Positions 50,780 to 60,111 of a stretch of 64,000 nt of DNA are shown piece by piece. Position numbers and translations under genes: made by a program. This DNA comes from Halovulum sp039180525. Lineage in GTDB: Bacteria; Pseudomonadota; Alphaproteobacteria; Rhodobacterales; Rhodobacteraceae. The stretch covers positions 62,001-126,000 of the forward strand of contig JBCDDF010000003.1 of the NCBI GenBank assembly GCA_039180525.1, read 5' to 3'. Numbering within the stretch: position 1 is the first letter of the stretch; each line of letters begins with the position of its first letter. The notes under the pieces were generated by a model, which made no database searches, had not been told where the DNA came from, and saw only the letters and a list, made by a program, of their open reading frames with translations.

Positions 50780-51954
50780 TCTTCCTCTCCTTCGGCGTTG
50801 CGGAACGGACCGTAACCGGTCAGCACCTCGATTTCCTCGTCCACCGCGTTCCGTTCCGCTTCCAGATACTGGGCGACGGCCTTGGCAAAGCCGGCATCCG
50901 CGATCCAGTGCAGCGAATGGACCGGCACCGGCATATAGCCGCGCGCCAGCTTGTGGCTGCCCTGCGCGCCGGCTTCCACGCGGCTCATGCGGTGAGCAAT
51001 GGCGTAGTCGATGGCCTGATAGTAGCAGGCCTCGAAATGCAGGCAGGGGTGGTCCTCGATACAGCCCCAATAGCGGCCGAAAAGCGTCTGCCGCCCGATG
51101 AAGTTCAACGCCCCCGCCACCGGGCGGCCGTCGCGTTCTGCCAGGATCATCATCATCAGATGCGGGAAGCGATCATGGGCCAGGTCGAAAAACGCCCGGC
51201 TCAGATAGGGCGAACCCCATTTGCGCGCGCCGGTATCCTGGTAGAACCGCCAGAACGCATCCCAATGCGCCGGCTCCAACCCGTCGCCCGAGATCTGCCG
51301 AAGCGTGCCGCCGAAAGCCTGCGCCGTGCGCCGTTCCTTGCGGATCGCCTTTCGTTTGCGCGAGGACAGATCGGACAGAAAGGCGTCGAAATCGGCATAG
51401 TCGCGGTTTTGCCAGTGAAACTGTTGCCCGGTCCGTTGCATCAGCCCCATCGCGCCGCCGGCCGTCCATTCCTCTTCGGTACAGAAGGTTATGTGGACCG
51501 AAGAGACACCGTTCTGGTCGGCCAGTTGCAGTGCGCCCTGGATCAACGCGATCCGGCCCGTCGTGTCCCAACCCGGGCGGCAGAGAAACCGGCGGCCGGT
51601 GGCGGGTGTGAAGGGCACCGCGGATTGTAGCTTTGGGTAGTACCGCCCGCCGGCGTTTTCATAGGCATGGGCCCAGTTATGGTCGAAGATGTATTCCCCC
51701 TGGCTGTGACCTTTGGCGTAAAGCGGCATCGCGGCGACCACCTGCCCGTCGGCGCGCGCCACCAGATGGCGCGGCTGCCAGCCGGTCCCAGGCCCGACCG
51801 AGCCCGATTCCTCCAGCGTTTGCAGCACCGTATGGGTGGTGAACGGATCTTCCGGCCAGCCGCCGCCGGGGTTGGCGCAGGCGTCCCAATCGGCGGCGTC
51901 GATCTGATCCATACCGGTCAGCACGGTGATTTCGATCGGGTCGCTTCCGTCCAT
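50764..51954 (-). CDS. GNAT/FemAB-like acyltransferase, COG3146 (DUF482) type
   Basis: A 396-residue protein of the COG3146 family, predicted acyltransferases with two GNAT-like halves related to FemAB. Recognisable blocks are NPFT-like EDPFTTHTVLQTLEESGSVG, YIFDHNWAHAYENAGGRYYPKLQSAVPFTPATGRR, SSRKRKAIRKERR and FGRYWGCIEDHPCLHFEACYYQAIDYAI, with VEAGAQGSHKLARGYMP near the end. The substrate is unknown. No signal peptide or membrane segment was seen. It overlaps phhB and follows 52 bp after the glycerophosphodiesterase gene on the same strand. Confidence 0.85.
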   Translation of the reverse strand: MDGSDPIEITVLTGMDQIDAADWDACANPGGGWPEDPFTTHTVLQTLEESGSVGPGTGWQPRHLVARADGQVVAAMPLYAKGHSQGEYIFDHNWAHAYENAGGRYYPKLQSAVPFTPATGRRFLCRPGWDTTGRIALIQGALQLADQNGVSSVHITFCTEEEWTAGGAMGLMQRTGQQFHWQNRDYADFDAFLSDLSSRKRKAIRKERRTAQAFGGTLRQISGDGLEPAHWDAFWRFYQDTGARKWGSPYLSRAFFDLAHDRFPHLMMMILAERDGRPVAGALNFIGRQTLFGRYWGCIEDHPCLHFEACYYQAIDYAIAHRMSRVEAGAQGSHKLARGYMPVPVHSLHWIADAGFAKAVAQYLEAERNAVDEEIEVLTGYGPFRNAEGEEEWQKN

Positions 51955-52006
51955 GGCGGCGTCCTTTCCGGGGGATGCCGAACAGGTGGGCGCGGCGCGC
52001 GCGGGG

Positions 52007-52768
52007 TCAAGGCGTGGTGGGGTGATAGCCTTCGAAGGTGATGTTGTCGGCGATGCGTCGCGCGTCCGCCTCCTCTTCCGGGGACCGGATCGTCCAAGTC
52101 AGAATGGGAAGGTCGCGGTCTTTCAGGGCCGCCACGGGTGCGGCGTTCAGGTAGGTGCGGTTGCAGGATGCAAACGCGATATCCAGCCGCGCGGCGTCTT
52201 CGACCGCGGCCAGCCGCTTGCGCCGTTCCGCGGGCACGTCGGGCCAGTGCTCGGCCGTCATCGCATCGATCACCAGCCCGCGCGGCACATGCGGCAACGC
52301 TTCGGCAAAGGCGGCCACCGTGTCGGGGTTGAACGACATGACCGCCACCGCACCGGCATATCCCAGCAGTTCGCGCGCCACCGCCTGGTGCACGTCGCCG
52401 ATATCGGGCCCAAGCGCGCCGTCTTGGTCCTTGATCTCGATCAGCAGCGGCACGGTGCCCCCGATCGCTTGCAATACATGGGCAAGGCTTGGGATTTCGT
52501 CCTCACTGCCGGCAAGCCGCAGCTTGCGCAACGCCGCGGCGGGTCGTGCGTCCACCCGCCCGGTCTCTTCCGTCAGCCGGTCCAGCGTCGTGTCGTGAAA
52601 CACCATCGCGACGCCGTCGGCGCTGGGTTGGATATCGATCTCCACCGCGAAACCGGCGGCCGAGGCGGCGCGGATCGCGGAGACGCTGTTTTCAACGTCC
52701 CGACCGCCATGCAGTCCGCGATGTGCGATCGGGCTGGTAAGAAAGCCCGGGTCCAGAGGCTCAGCCAA
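52007..52768 (-). CDS. Glycerophosphodiester phosphodiesterase
   Basis: A 253-residue GDPD-fold enzyme that hydrolyses deacylated phospholipids to glycerol-3-phosphate and an alcohol. The catalytic region reads IAHRGLHGG with ENS soon after, then AVEIDIQPSADGVAMVFHD (metal ligand Glu-x-Asp and second catalytic His), and LLIEIKD. No signal peptide, so it is cytoplasmic. The start is TTG 52768 overlapping the RidA-family stop by 8 bp; no other start fits as well. Confidence 0.9.
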   Translation of the reverse strand: MAEPLDPGFLTSPIAHRGLHGGRDVENSVSAIRAASAAGFAVEIDIQPSADGVAMVFHDTTLDRLTEETGRVDARPAAALRKLRLAGSEDEIPSLAHVLQAIGGTVPLLIEIKDQDGALGPDIGDVHQAVARELLGYAGAVAVMSFNPDTVAAFAEALPHVPRGLVIDAMTAEHWPDVPAERRKRLAAVEDAARLDIAFASCNRTYLNAAPVAALKDRDLPILTWTIRSPEEEADARRIADNITFEGYHPTTP

Positions 52769-53225
52769 TGCGGAAGATCCCTTCGATTTCCACCTGCACG
52801 CCCAGCGGAAGCGAACCCGCGCCCACCGCGGCGCGGGCGTGTGCGCCGGCGGGCCCGAACACGTCGACCATCAGGTCGGAACACCCGTTCACCACCGCCG
52901 GATGCTGGCTGAAATCCGGGGTCGCGTTGACGAAACCGGTCAGTTTGACCACCTGCTCCACCCGGTCCAGGTTGCTGCCGCAGGCTGCCTTGAGTTGCGC
53001 GATCAGCGCCAGCCCGCAGCACCGGGCCGAGCCGATGGCCTCTTCCACACCGATCTCCGCCCCGACCTTGCCCGTGCGCAGCCCGTCCGCATCGACCGAA
53101 ATTTGGCCAGAGATGAACACGAGATCGCCGCTGATGACATATGGCACGTAGTTCGCGGCCGGGGCGGGGGCGTCGGGCAGCGTGATGCCAAGCTCGTCAA
53201 GACGTCTGTCGATGCGGCCGGTCAT
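52761..53225 (-). CDS. RidA (YjgF) family protein
   Basis: A 154-residue member of the YjgF/YER057c/UK114 family, in the longer group of about 150 residues. VPYVISGDLVFISGQISVD at the N-terminal strand and AVGAGSLPLGVQVEIEGIFRIG at the end are characteristic. RidA proper hydrolyses reactive enamine/imine intermediates, but this longer subfamily lacks the canonical RxxxxV context and its activity is uncertain. It is coupled to the glycerophosphodiesterase by an 8-bp overlap. Confidence 0.88.
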   Translation of the reverse strand: MTGRIDRRLDELGITLPDAPAPAANYVPYVISGDLVFISGQISVDADGLRTGKVGAEIGVEEAIGSARCCGLALIAQLKAACGSNLDRVEQVVKLTGFVNATPDFSQHPAVVNGCSDLMVDVFGPAGAHARAAVGAGSLPLGVQVEIEGIFRIG

Positions 53226-53334
53226 GGGTCCTCCTGCGCGCTGGGCCCGCCGGGTCAGGTTCGCGCCCGGCCCGCGCGGGCGGCTGGGCAGGGCGCGGGT
53301 AGGGCCCAGGTAGGGCGCTGCCGGTTCCGCGGGT

Positions 53335-54639
53335 TCAGTTCTCGCGGAACGCCTTGGTGAAATAATCCGACAGCGGCTTCACCAGATAGTTCAACGGCGT
53401 GCGGTCGCCGGTTTTGATAAAGGCTTCCACCGGCATGCCGGGCAACAGTTGCAGATTGCCCAGCTTGGCCGATTCCCCCTCCAGCGGCAGCAACTCGGCG
53501 CTGTAATAGGGGACCCCGGTGTTTTCGTCGGTAAAGGCATCCGCCGAGACCTTGGTCACCATGCCGGTGATTTCCGGCGTGAAGCGCTGATCGAATGCGG
53601 GAAAGCGCAGCGTCGCGGTCTGGCCGATATTGACCTGATCGACATGGATCGTCTCGATGCGGGCGCTGATCACCAGCGGGGTTTCCTGCGGCACCACATA
53701 CATCAGCACATCCGCGGGGCGGATCACCTGGCGCGGCGTGTTCACCGTGCGGCCATAGACGATGCCGTTGGCGGGCGAACGCACCTCAAGCCGCGACAAT
53801 GTCTCCTGCATGCTCAATCGGCGCTCGCGCAGTTCGATCTCCCGGTAGTCCAACTCGCGCAGCGCGGTGATCGCCTCTTCGCGGATGCCGGCATTCAGGC
53901 GCAGGATCTCGATTTCCGCCTCGGAGATCTGCGCGCGCAACTGGGCGATCCGCGCCTCCAACTCGCCCAAGACACCGGCCATGCGGGCGTTCTCTCGCTC
54001 CAGCCCCATCACTTGCCGCTGCTGGGTCAGGCCCTGCTGAAGCATGCGCTTTTCGTCGTCCAACTCTGCCGTGACGAAATCCCGCTGCTCGGTCATGGAG
54101 GCGATCTGCGCCAGTGTCCCATCGATCTGGCGTTCGATCTGGATCTTGCGTTCGCGCAACTGGCTGATCTGCTGTTGCTGGTTGTCGCGACGCGCCTCGA
54201 ACAACCGCCACTGACCGTCCATCAGGTCGCGGATATCGTCGCGCTCGGCGCCGATCGCCACAAGTTCTTCGTCGAACTGCAATTCGTCGGTGCCATCGCG
54301 TTCCGCCGTCAGCCGGGCCTTGCGGGCCAGGATCTCGAACAACTGGCTTTCGATGATTGCCGCTTCGGTGCGGATCAACACATCGTCGAAGCGCAGCACG
54401 ATATCGCCGGCCTGCACGATATCGCCGTCTTCGACCAGGATTTCGCCCACCACGCCGCCATCGGGGTGCTGGATCGCCTGACGATTGCCCTCGACCTCGA
54501 TCTGGCCGGAGGAAATCACCGCGCCAGAGATGCTGGCCAGCGCCGACCAGGCACCGACGCCGAAAATCAGCACTGCCAGCGCGCCGAAGCCCAGGATCAG
54601 GGCGCGGCGGGGGTTCCAGGTTGCTTCCGGTTCGCTCAT
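53335..54639 (-). CDS. HlyD family type I secretion periplasmic adaptor
   Basis: A 434-residue membrane fusion protein with one N-terminal membrane segment (RRALILGFGALAVLIFGVGAW), a lipoyl half-domain around GGVVGEILVEDGDIVQAGDIV, a long coiled-coil hairpin (about 100-270) and a second lipoyl half VRSPANGIVYGRTVNTP. It bridges an inner-membrane ABC exporter to a TolC-like channel. I choose ATG 54639 with GGAGAG upstream; ATG 54663 overlapping the ABC gene stop would add 8 residues. No TolC gene or RTX substrate is nearby. Confidence 0.9.
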   Translation of the reverse strand: MSEPEATWNPRRALILGFGALAVLIFGVGAWSALASISGAVISSGQIEVEGNRQAIQHPDGGVVGEILVEDGDIVQAGDIVLRFDDVLIRTEAAIIESQLFEILARKARLTAERDGTDELQFDEELVAIGAERDDIRDLMDGQWRLFEARRDNQQQQISQLRERKIQIERQIDGTLAQIASMTEQRDFVTAELDDEKRMLQQGLTQQRQVMGLERENARMAGVLGELEARIAQLRAQISEAEIEILRLNAGIREEAITALRELDYREIELRERRLSMQETLSRLEVRSPANGIVYGRTVNTPRQVIRPADVLMYVVPQETPLVISARIETIHVDQVNIGQTATLRFPAFDQRFTPEITGMVTKVSADAFTDENTGVPYYSAELLPLEGESAKLGNLQLLPGMPVEAFIKTGDRTPLNYLVKPLSDYFTKAFREN

Positions 54640-54652
54640 CTGTCCGCTCTCC

Positions 54653-56404
54653 TCACCCGGCATTGCTGCTGCCGCCGATCGTGCCGGCGACTTGGCTGTA
54701 GTTCTTAAGTTGCGCCTTCAAGACCTCGTCGCGTGGGCCAAAGGCCTTTCGCAGCCCGCCTTCCAGCACCAGGATGAGGTCGCATTCGGCGATGCCCGAC
54801 GGGCGGTGGGCCATGATGATCACCGATCGGCCGACGGATTTCATCTGTCGGATCGCGGCGTTCAGCGCCGCCTGGCCCTCGGCATCCAGGTTGGCGTTGG
54901 GTTCGTCCAACACCAGGATCGCCGGGTCGCCATACATCGCCCGCGCTAGTCCGATCCGCTGCCGCTGCCCACCCGAAAGGCGACGTCCGCCGGGGTTCAG
55001 CCGGGTGTCATAGCCATCCGGAAGGCTGAGGATCAGCTCATGCGCGCCGGCTTTCTTGGCCGCCGCCACCACCGCCTCGGGGTTCGGCTGCGCCTCCAGC
55101 CGGGCGATGTTCTCTGCAATGGTAGCACCGAACAACGCCACGTCCTGCGGCAGATACCCGATCGCGCGGCCCAAATCCTCGGGCGAGAACTGATCCAGCG
55201 TCGCGCCATCCAGCCGCACCTTGCCCGAGGCCGGTTGCCAGATACCCGTGAGCGCCCGCGCCAGCGTGGACTTGCCCGAGCCGCTTGGGCCGATCACGCC
55301 CAGCGCCTGGCCCTGATCCAGCCGAAAGCTCAGCATCCGCAGCGTCGCCACCTGCTCACCCGGCGGCACGACCGTGACCTGCTGCGCCTCCAGGATCGCA
55401 CGCGGCGCCGGCAGCGGGGTGGGTTGTTCGAACGCCGGCGTGCGCGTCAGAAGTTCCTTCAACGACGTCCAGCCCTGCCGCGCGCGTTGGAACAGCGGCC
55501 AGCCGCCGATGGCCTGTTCGACCGGCGCCAGCGCCCGGCCCATCAGGATCGAGCCGGCGATCATCGCGCCCGCGGTCAGCTCTGCCTGCAACACCAGATA
55601 GGCCCCCATGGCCAGCATCGCCGACTGCAGAAAGAAGCGAAACGTCTTGGTGATGGTCGAATAGGTGCCGGTCTTGTCGCTGGAGGAAATCTGCGCCGCC
55701 AGCGCGGCATCGCGCGACTGCCGCCAGCGGGCGATGATGGCCGGCCGCATGCCCAGACCCTGCACCGCCTCGGCCTCTTCCCGCGCGCCCTCGGCAAAGG
55801 CGTCGGCCTGCGCCACCAGCGACGCGGCCTCGCGCACTGGTTTGGCGGTCGTGATCTGGTTCATCAGCGTGACGAAGACCAGCACCAGCCCGCCCGCGAC
55901 CGCCAACCAGCCCAGCATCGGGTGGAAAATGAAGATCGCGAAGATGAAGATCGGCGTCCAAGGCATGTCGAAGATGGCGAACAGCACGGGCGCCGACATG
56001 AACCGCTGCACCGCTTCCAGATCCTTCAGCCCCGTCGCGGGCCGGGCGCGTTCCTGCGGTGCCACGGCCCGGCGCAAAAGCGCCTCGAACACGCGATAGT
56101 CCAGCCCGGTCTGAAACTTGGCGCCCACCCGTGCCGCGATTCGGGCGCGGGCGTAATCCAACACCCCCATCAACCCATAAAGCAGCGCGACAAGAACGAA
56201 GAGCGCGGTCAGCGTCTCCTCCGAACGGCTGCCCAGTACGCGGTCATAGACCTGCAGCATGAACAGCGGCCCGGTCAGCATCAGCAAGTTGACGAAGACA
56301 CTGAAAACACCGATCGACAGGAACAGGCCCTTGCCTTGTCCCATCGCGTCGGCCAGTTCCACCCGCGCCTGCTCGGCTGCCACGGGCATCGCGACCTTGG
56401 CCAT
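54653..56404 (-). CDS. Type I secretion ABC transporter, permease/ATPase (PrtD-like)
   Basis: A 583-residue half-size exporter. The N-terminal transmembrane domain (about 25-300) begins LFLSIGVFSVFVNLLMLTGPLFMLQVYDRVLGSRSEETL, the hallmark of PrtD/HlyB-related type I secretion ABC proteins without a C39 domain. The ATPase has Walker A GPSGSGKS at 372-379, the signature LSGGQRQR, and VLDEPNANLD with the D-loop. It exports a protein or peptide with a C-terminal signal through the adjacent HlyD protein. It sits upstream of the adaptor gene with a 13-bp gap. Confidence 0.93.
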   Translation of the reverse strand: MAKVAMPVAAEQARVELADAMGQGKGLFLSIGVFSVFVNLLMLTGPLFMLQVYDRVLGSRSEETLTALFVLVALLYGLMGVLDYARARIAARVGAKFQTGLDYRVFEALLRRAVAPQERARPATGLKDLEAVQRFMSAPVLFAIFDMPWTPIFIFAIFIFHPMLGWLAVAGGLVLVFVTLMNQITTAKPVREAASLVAQADAFAEGAREEAEAVQGLGMRPAIIARWRQSRDAALAAQISSSDKTGTYSTITKTFRFFLQSAMLAMGAYLVLQAELTAGAMIAGSILMGRALAPVEQAIGGWPLFQRARQGWTSLKELLTRTPAFEQPTPLPAPRAILEAQQVTVVPPGEQVATLRMLSFRLDQGQALGVIGPSGSGKSTLARALTGIWQPASGKVRLDGATLDQFSPEDLGRAIGYLPQDVALFGATIAENIARLEAQPNPEAVVAAAKKAGAHELILSLPDGYDTRLNPGGRRLSGGQRQRIGLARAMYGDPAILVLDEPNANLDAEGQAALNAAIRQMKSVGRSVIIMAHRPSGIAECDLILVLEGGLRKAFGPRDEVLKAQLKNYSQVAGTIGGSSNAG

Positions 56405-56433
56405 ATTCAGCTTTCCTCCCCTGCCTCTCGTTC

Positions 56434-56465
56434 ACGGCCCTCGCACAAGGGCCGTTCACACTATA
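56434..56465 (-). promoter_or_regulatory. Possible promoter -10 and hairpin before the type I secretion operon
   Basis: On the minus strand TATAGT (56465-56460) is followed at once by ACGGCCCT-N6-AGGGCCGT (56455-56434), an 8-bp perfect palindrome about 30 bp before the ABC transporter start. This may be a promoter with an overlapping operator or a 5'-UTR hairpin. No good -35 hexamer was found. Confidence 0.35.
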
Positions 56466-56560
56466 TGACACAGTCGACGGTACAGATCACTTTCCGCTTA
56501 GGGGGCCTTTCGTGGACTGCGACTTTGAATATACAAACCACGTAAACGGACGATAGCGGC

Positions 56561-57319
56561 ATGAGCGGTTACCAAACCTTTAAGCGGTATACAAACCGCT
56601 TGTGTGGGCTTCTGCTGGTTGCAGCGGTGGCCGGATGCGCGGAACCTCAGATCGTTTCCGCCGATGCGCCTGACCCGTTCGCGCCGGTCAACAGGGCCGT
56701 ACACCAATTCAACAAGGGCGCCGACACGGTGCTGATCCGCCCCTTGTCCAAGGGCTACGTCACGGCCGTGCCCGGGCCGCTGCGGCGCGGGATCAGCAAC
56801 GGCGCGAACAACCTGGCGCAGCCGCTTTACGTCGCCAATCACCTGCTGCAGGGCGATGTGGAGGCGGCGGGGACGGCGTTTTTCCGCTTTGGCATGAACA
56901 CCACCGTGGGCCTGGCGGGGTTGCTGGACCCGGCCACCGAAGCCGGGCTTGCGGACAATCCGACCGATTTCGGCGAAACGCTGGCGGTCTGGGGTCTGCC
57001 CAGCGGACCTTATGTCGAACTGCCGATCCTGGGCCCCAGCACGGTCCGCGGCACCGTCGGGCAGGTCACCGAAATCGTGGGCGATCCGCTGTTTTTCGTC
57101 ATCGATGACGAATTCATCGCCATCCCGATCGCGGTCGAGGTCGGGGCGCTGCTGCAGACCCGGCAGGATTTCGCCCGCGTCATTGATGCGCTGCTTTATG
57201 AAAGCGCGGACAGCTACAACGCCTCGCGTATCGCTTATCTGCAAAACCGCGCGCGCGAGTTGAACGAGGGCTTGGCCCTGGAGGAACTGGACTTGGAGGA
57301 TCCCTTTGCGTTCGAATGA
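56561..57319 (+). CDS. mlaA: MlaA (VacJ) lipoprotein
   Basis: A 252-residue outer-membrane lipoprotein of the Mla pathway, which removes misplaced phospholipids from the outer leaflet. The lipobox VAGC places the lipidated cysteine at residue 26. The body contains DPFAPVNRAVHQFN (the family signature), GNN-like NGANNLAQPLYVANHLLQGD, and DFGETLAVWGLPSGPYVELPILGPSTVRG. The C-terminal acidic tail is variable. It overlaps mlaC by 14 bp; mlaFEDB are not in the window. Confidence 0.94.
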   Translation: MSGYQTFKRYTNRLCGLLLVAAVAGCAEPQIVSADAPDPFAPVNRAVHQFNKGADTVLIRPLSKGYVTAVPGPLRRGISNGANNLAQPLYVANHLLQGDVEAAGTAFFRFGMNTTVGLAGLLDPATEAGLADNPTDFGETLAVWGLPSGPYVELPILGPSTVRGTVGQVTEIVGDPLFFVIDDEFIAIPIAVEVGALLQTRQDFARVIDALLYESADSYNASRIAYLQNRARELNEGLALEELDLEDPFAFE

Positions 57320-57914
57320 TCTCAAAGCCACCCGCCGCGGCCTGCTTCTGACGGGGCTCGCGGCGCTCGCGTGGCCGCGCGCCGCCCTGGCCCTGACCAC
57401 CGCCGAAGCCACTCAACTGATCGAGCGGGTGATGTCGGACACGATGACCATCGTGAATTCCAACGCCAGCACCGCGCAGGCGCTGACCCGGTTCGAGCAG
57501 GTGTTCGAGAAACACGCCGATGTTCCGGTTATCGCTCGCTCCGTTCTGGGCCAGCCCTGGCGCGGCGCCAGCCCAGCGCAGCAAAGGGCGTTCTCGACCG
57601 CGTTCCGGGGCTATCTGGCGCGCAAGTACGGCCGTGAGTTCCGTGAATTCCGCGGCTCCCGCGTGGAGATCACGCGCGCCGTGGATCAGGGCAATCGCGG
57701 GATCGTGGTCAGCACCGTGCTGACCATCCCTGGCAGCCCGCCGATTTCCGTGGACTGGCAGGTGACCGACCGCAGCGGCCAGCCCAAGATGTTCAACCTT
57801 TTCATCGAAGGCATCTCGATGCTGTCCACCGAACGATCGGAAGTCCGCGCGATTCTGGAAGGGCACCGCAACGATCTGAACGCGCTGATCGCCGACCTCA
57901 ACCGCCGGGGCTGA
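57306..57914 (+). CDS. mlaC: MlaC (Ttg2D) phospholipid-binding periplasmic protein
   Basis: A 202-residue periplasmic shuttle of the Mla system. The N-terminus TRRGLLLTGLAALAWPRAALA is a signal peptide with twin arginines, so Tat export is possible. FEQVFEKHADVPVIARSVLGQPWRGASPAQQRAF and FIEGISMLSTERSEV are the family blocks. The start is TTG 57306 inside the mlaA end; there is no ATG close enough to the signal. The overlap makes mlaA-mlaC a coupled pair, probably serving a transporter encoded elsewhere. Confidence 0.9.
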   Translation: MRSNDLKATRRGLLLTGLAALAWPRAALALTTAEATQLIERVMSDTMTIVNSNASTAQALTRFEQVFEKHADVPVIARSVLGQPWRGASPAQQRAFSTAFRGYLARKYGREFREFRGSRVEITRAVDQGNRGIVVSTVLTIPGSPPISVDWQVTDRSGQPKMFNLFIEGISMLSTERSEVRAILEGHRNDLNALIADLNRRG

Positions 57915-57967
57915 CGCTCCCCCAGCCAAATTCGCAGGGCGCGGGCCCGGCGCGAACACTCCGGAAA

Positions 57968-58039
57968 CGAAGAAGCGGTGACACCGCGGTCGCGTCGTGT
58001 GGCCCGCTTCTTCGGTTCCCAAATCTCCCCGCCGAAGGC
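57968..58039 (+). repeat. Dispersed repeat copy E with preceding hairpin
   Basis: CGAAGAAGCGG (57968-57978) pairs perfectly with CCGCTTCTTCG (58004-58014) around a 25-base loop. The right arm opens a diverged copy of the dispersed repeat (GCTTCTTCGGTTCCC ... CCCGCCGAAGGC, 58006-58039). It lies between the convergent mlaC and penicillin-binding-protein genes and may terminate both. Confidence 0.65.
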
Positions 58040-58065
58040 ATCCCGCTGCGGCGCGGGCGTGCGCG

Positions 58066-60111
58066 TCAGTTGCTCAGACCGAACAGCGCGTCCAACACAC
58101 GGTTCACGACCGTATCCGCCTGGTGTTCGGCCGCCATCGCGACCGGGGGGCGCGGGGGTTCGGGGATGATCATCGGCAGTGGCCGGGGCGGCAGGCCCTG
58201 GTGGGCGCGGGCCATGGTCTCGTGCCAGATCTCGGCTGGCAGGCCGCTGCCGGTGACGCCGGTCAGCGGGGTGTTGTCGTCATAACCCATCCACACGCCG
58301 GCGACGTAATCGCCGGTGAAACCAACGAACCAGGCATCGCGTGCCGCCTGCGTGGTGCCGGTCTTGCCGGCTGCCGGGCGGCCGTCCAGTGCGGCACGGC
58401 CGCCGGAGCCGCGCGCCACGACCTCGGCCAGCATATAGACCAGATGCCCGGCGGCGCGCGGATCCATCACCTGGATCGGCGATTTGCGGTCCGACCCCAT
58501 TAGCTGGAGCCCCTCGCCCTTCAGGCCAAGCTTGATCAGCCCATAGGGCACCGACCGGCGGCCGCCGTTCAGGATGCCGGCATAGGCCCCGGTCAGCTCC
58601 AACAGCGTCAGTTCCGATACGCCCAGCGCCACCGACGGACCGTCCGCCAGCGGGCTGTCGATACCGAAATCCTGGGCGATGGCGCGGATGCGGGCGCGGC
58701 CGGCAAACTCCGACACCCGCACGGCGACTGTATTGATCGACCGCGCCAATGCCTCGGTCAGGGTCATTGGGCCGTAGAATTCACGGGTGTAGTTTTGCGG
58801 GCTCCATGGGCCCGAACCCGGCACGTCGATGGTGATCGGCGCATCCTCGAAGATGTCGTTCGGGGTCAGCCCGGCCTGCAGCCCGGCGGCATAGATCAGC
58901 GGCTTGAACGCCGAACCCGGCTGGCGCAATGCCTGCGTGGCGCGGTTGAACTGTCCGGCGGCGCCGCTTTTGCGCCCGCCCACCATCGCACGCACGGCGC
59001 CGTCGGGCGACAGGATGACAATGGCCGCCTGCGCCTTCGACCCCGGCTTGACCTTTGTGTCGAAGACATGGGCCAAAGCCTCTTCCGCGGCGCGTTGCAA
59101 TCCGGGGTCGAAGGTGGTGGCGATGACCACGTCCTCGGTGGTCGACCGGGTCAGAAAACTGGGTCCGGCGGCCATGACCCAATCGGCGAAGTAACCGCCC
59201 GTCCGCGCCTGAGCGGCCGGCGAAAGCTGGGCCGGGTTGGCGCGCGCGATCTCTGCCTCGACCCGGGTCAGATGGCCCTGATCGGCCATCAGGCCGATGA
59301 TGACATTGGCGCGGTTCTGTGCCACGCCGATATCCCGGGTCGGGGCAAAGCGCGACGGCGCCTTCAACAACCCGGCCAGCATCGCCGCCTCTGCCGGGCT
59401 GACATCGCGGGTCGATTTTCCGAAATAGCGGCGCGCGGCGGCCTCGAACCCCTGCGCGCCGGCGCCCAGATAGGCGCGGTTCAGATAGATTGAGAGGATA
59501 TCGTTCTTGGAATACTTCGCCTCCATCGCCAGAACGATGGGCACCTGGCGGATATGGCGTTCCAAGGACCGCGTGTTGCCGAAGAACAGAAGCTTGGCGA
59601 CTTGCTGGGTGATGGTCGAACCACCCTGCACCACGCGGCCGGCGCGCAGGTTCGCGACCATGGCGCGCGAGATGCCGCGCGGGTCCAGCCCGAAATGGCG
59701 ATAGAAGCGTTTGTCCTCGGTCGCCAGCACCGCGTTGACCAGATGCGGCGAGGCGGTCTCCGTCCGCGTGGTCACGTATTGGGCACCGCGCCAGGCAAAG
59801 ACCTGATCATTGCGGTCCAAAAGCGTCACCGAGCCCTGGTCGCGCCCATCCAGAAGCTGCTCCATCGGCGGCAGCGTGGCGTAATAATAAAGCGTCGCGC
59901 CGCCGAGGATCAGCCCGCCCAGCACCGCGGCACGGATCCCGACCCACCAGGCGACGCGCCACAAAAGCGTCAGCAACAGAAACCGCAGCATACGTTCGAA
60001 CAGCCCTGCGCGGCGCACGGGCCGCTTTGGCGCGCGCCGGCTGCTGCGGCGGGACGTGGTCGTATTGCGCGGCCGCCGGCGGCGGTCGCGGGTTTTGCCT
60101 GTGCGGGCCAT
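58066..60111 (-). CDS. Class A penicillin-binding protein (glycosyltransferase/transpeptidase)
   Basis: A 681-residue bifunctional peptidoglycan synthase. A very basic N-terminal cytoplasmic tail (RDRRRRPRNTTTSRRSSRRAPKRPVRR) precedes one membrane segment (about 60-80). The GT51 glycosyltransferase has EDKRFYRHFGLDPRGISRA with the catalytic Glu and GGSTITQQVAK. The transpeptidase has the active-site tetrad GSAFKP (Ser and Lys), SIN and KTGTT. ATG 60111 is chosen because the basic tail begins there; the frame is open 27 codons further. Length is short for PBP1a and closer to PBP1c/2d-like forms. Confidence 0.93.
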   Translation of the reverse strand: MARTGKTRDRRRRPRNTTTSRRSSRRAPKRPVRRAGLFERMLRFLLLTLLWRVAWWVGIRAAVLGGLILGGATLYYYATLPPMEQLLDGRDQGSVTLLDRNDQVFAWRGAQYVTTRTETASPHLVNAVLATEDKRFYRHFGLDPRGISRAMVANLRAGRVVQGGSTITQQVAKLLFFGNTRSLERHIRQVPIVLAMEAKYSKNDILSIYLNRAYLGAGAQGFEAAARRYFGKSTRDVSPAEAAMLAGLLKAPSRFAPTRDIGVAQNRANVIIGLMADQGHLTRVEAEIARANPAQLSPAAQARTGGYFADWVMAAGPSFLTRSTTEDVVIATTFDPGLQRAAEEALAHVFDTKVKPGSKAQAAIVILSPDGAVRAMVGGRKSGAAGQFNRATQALRQPGSAFKPLIYAAGLQAGLTPNDIFEDAPITIDVPGSGPWSPQNYTREFYGPMTLTEALARSINTVAVRVSEFAGRARIRAIAQDFGIDSPLADGPSVALGVSELTLLELTGAYAGILNGGRRSVPYGLIKLGLKGEGLQLMGSDRKSPIQVMDPRAAGHLVYMLAEVVARGSGGRAALDGRPAAGKTGTTQAARDAWFVGFTGDYVAGVWMGYDDNTPLTGVTGSGLPAEIWHETMARAHQGLPPRPLPMIIPEPPRPPVAMAAEHQADTVVNRVLDALFGLSN

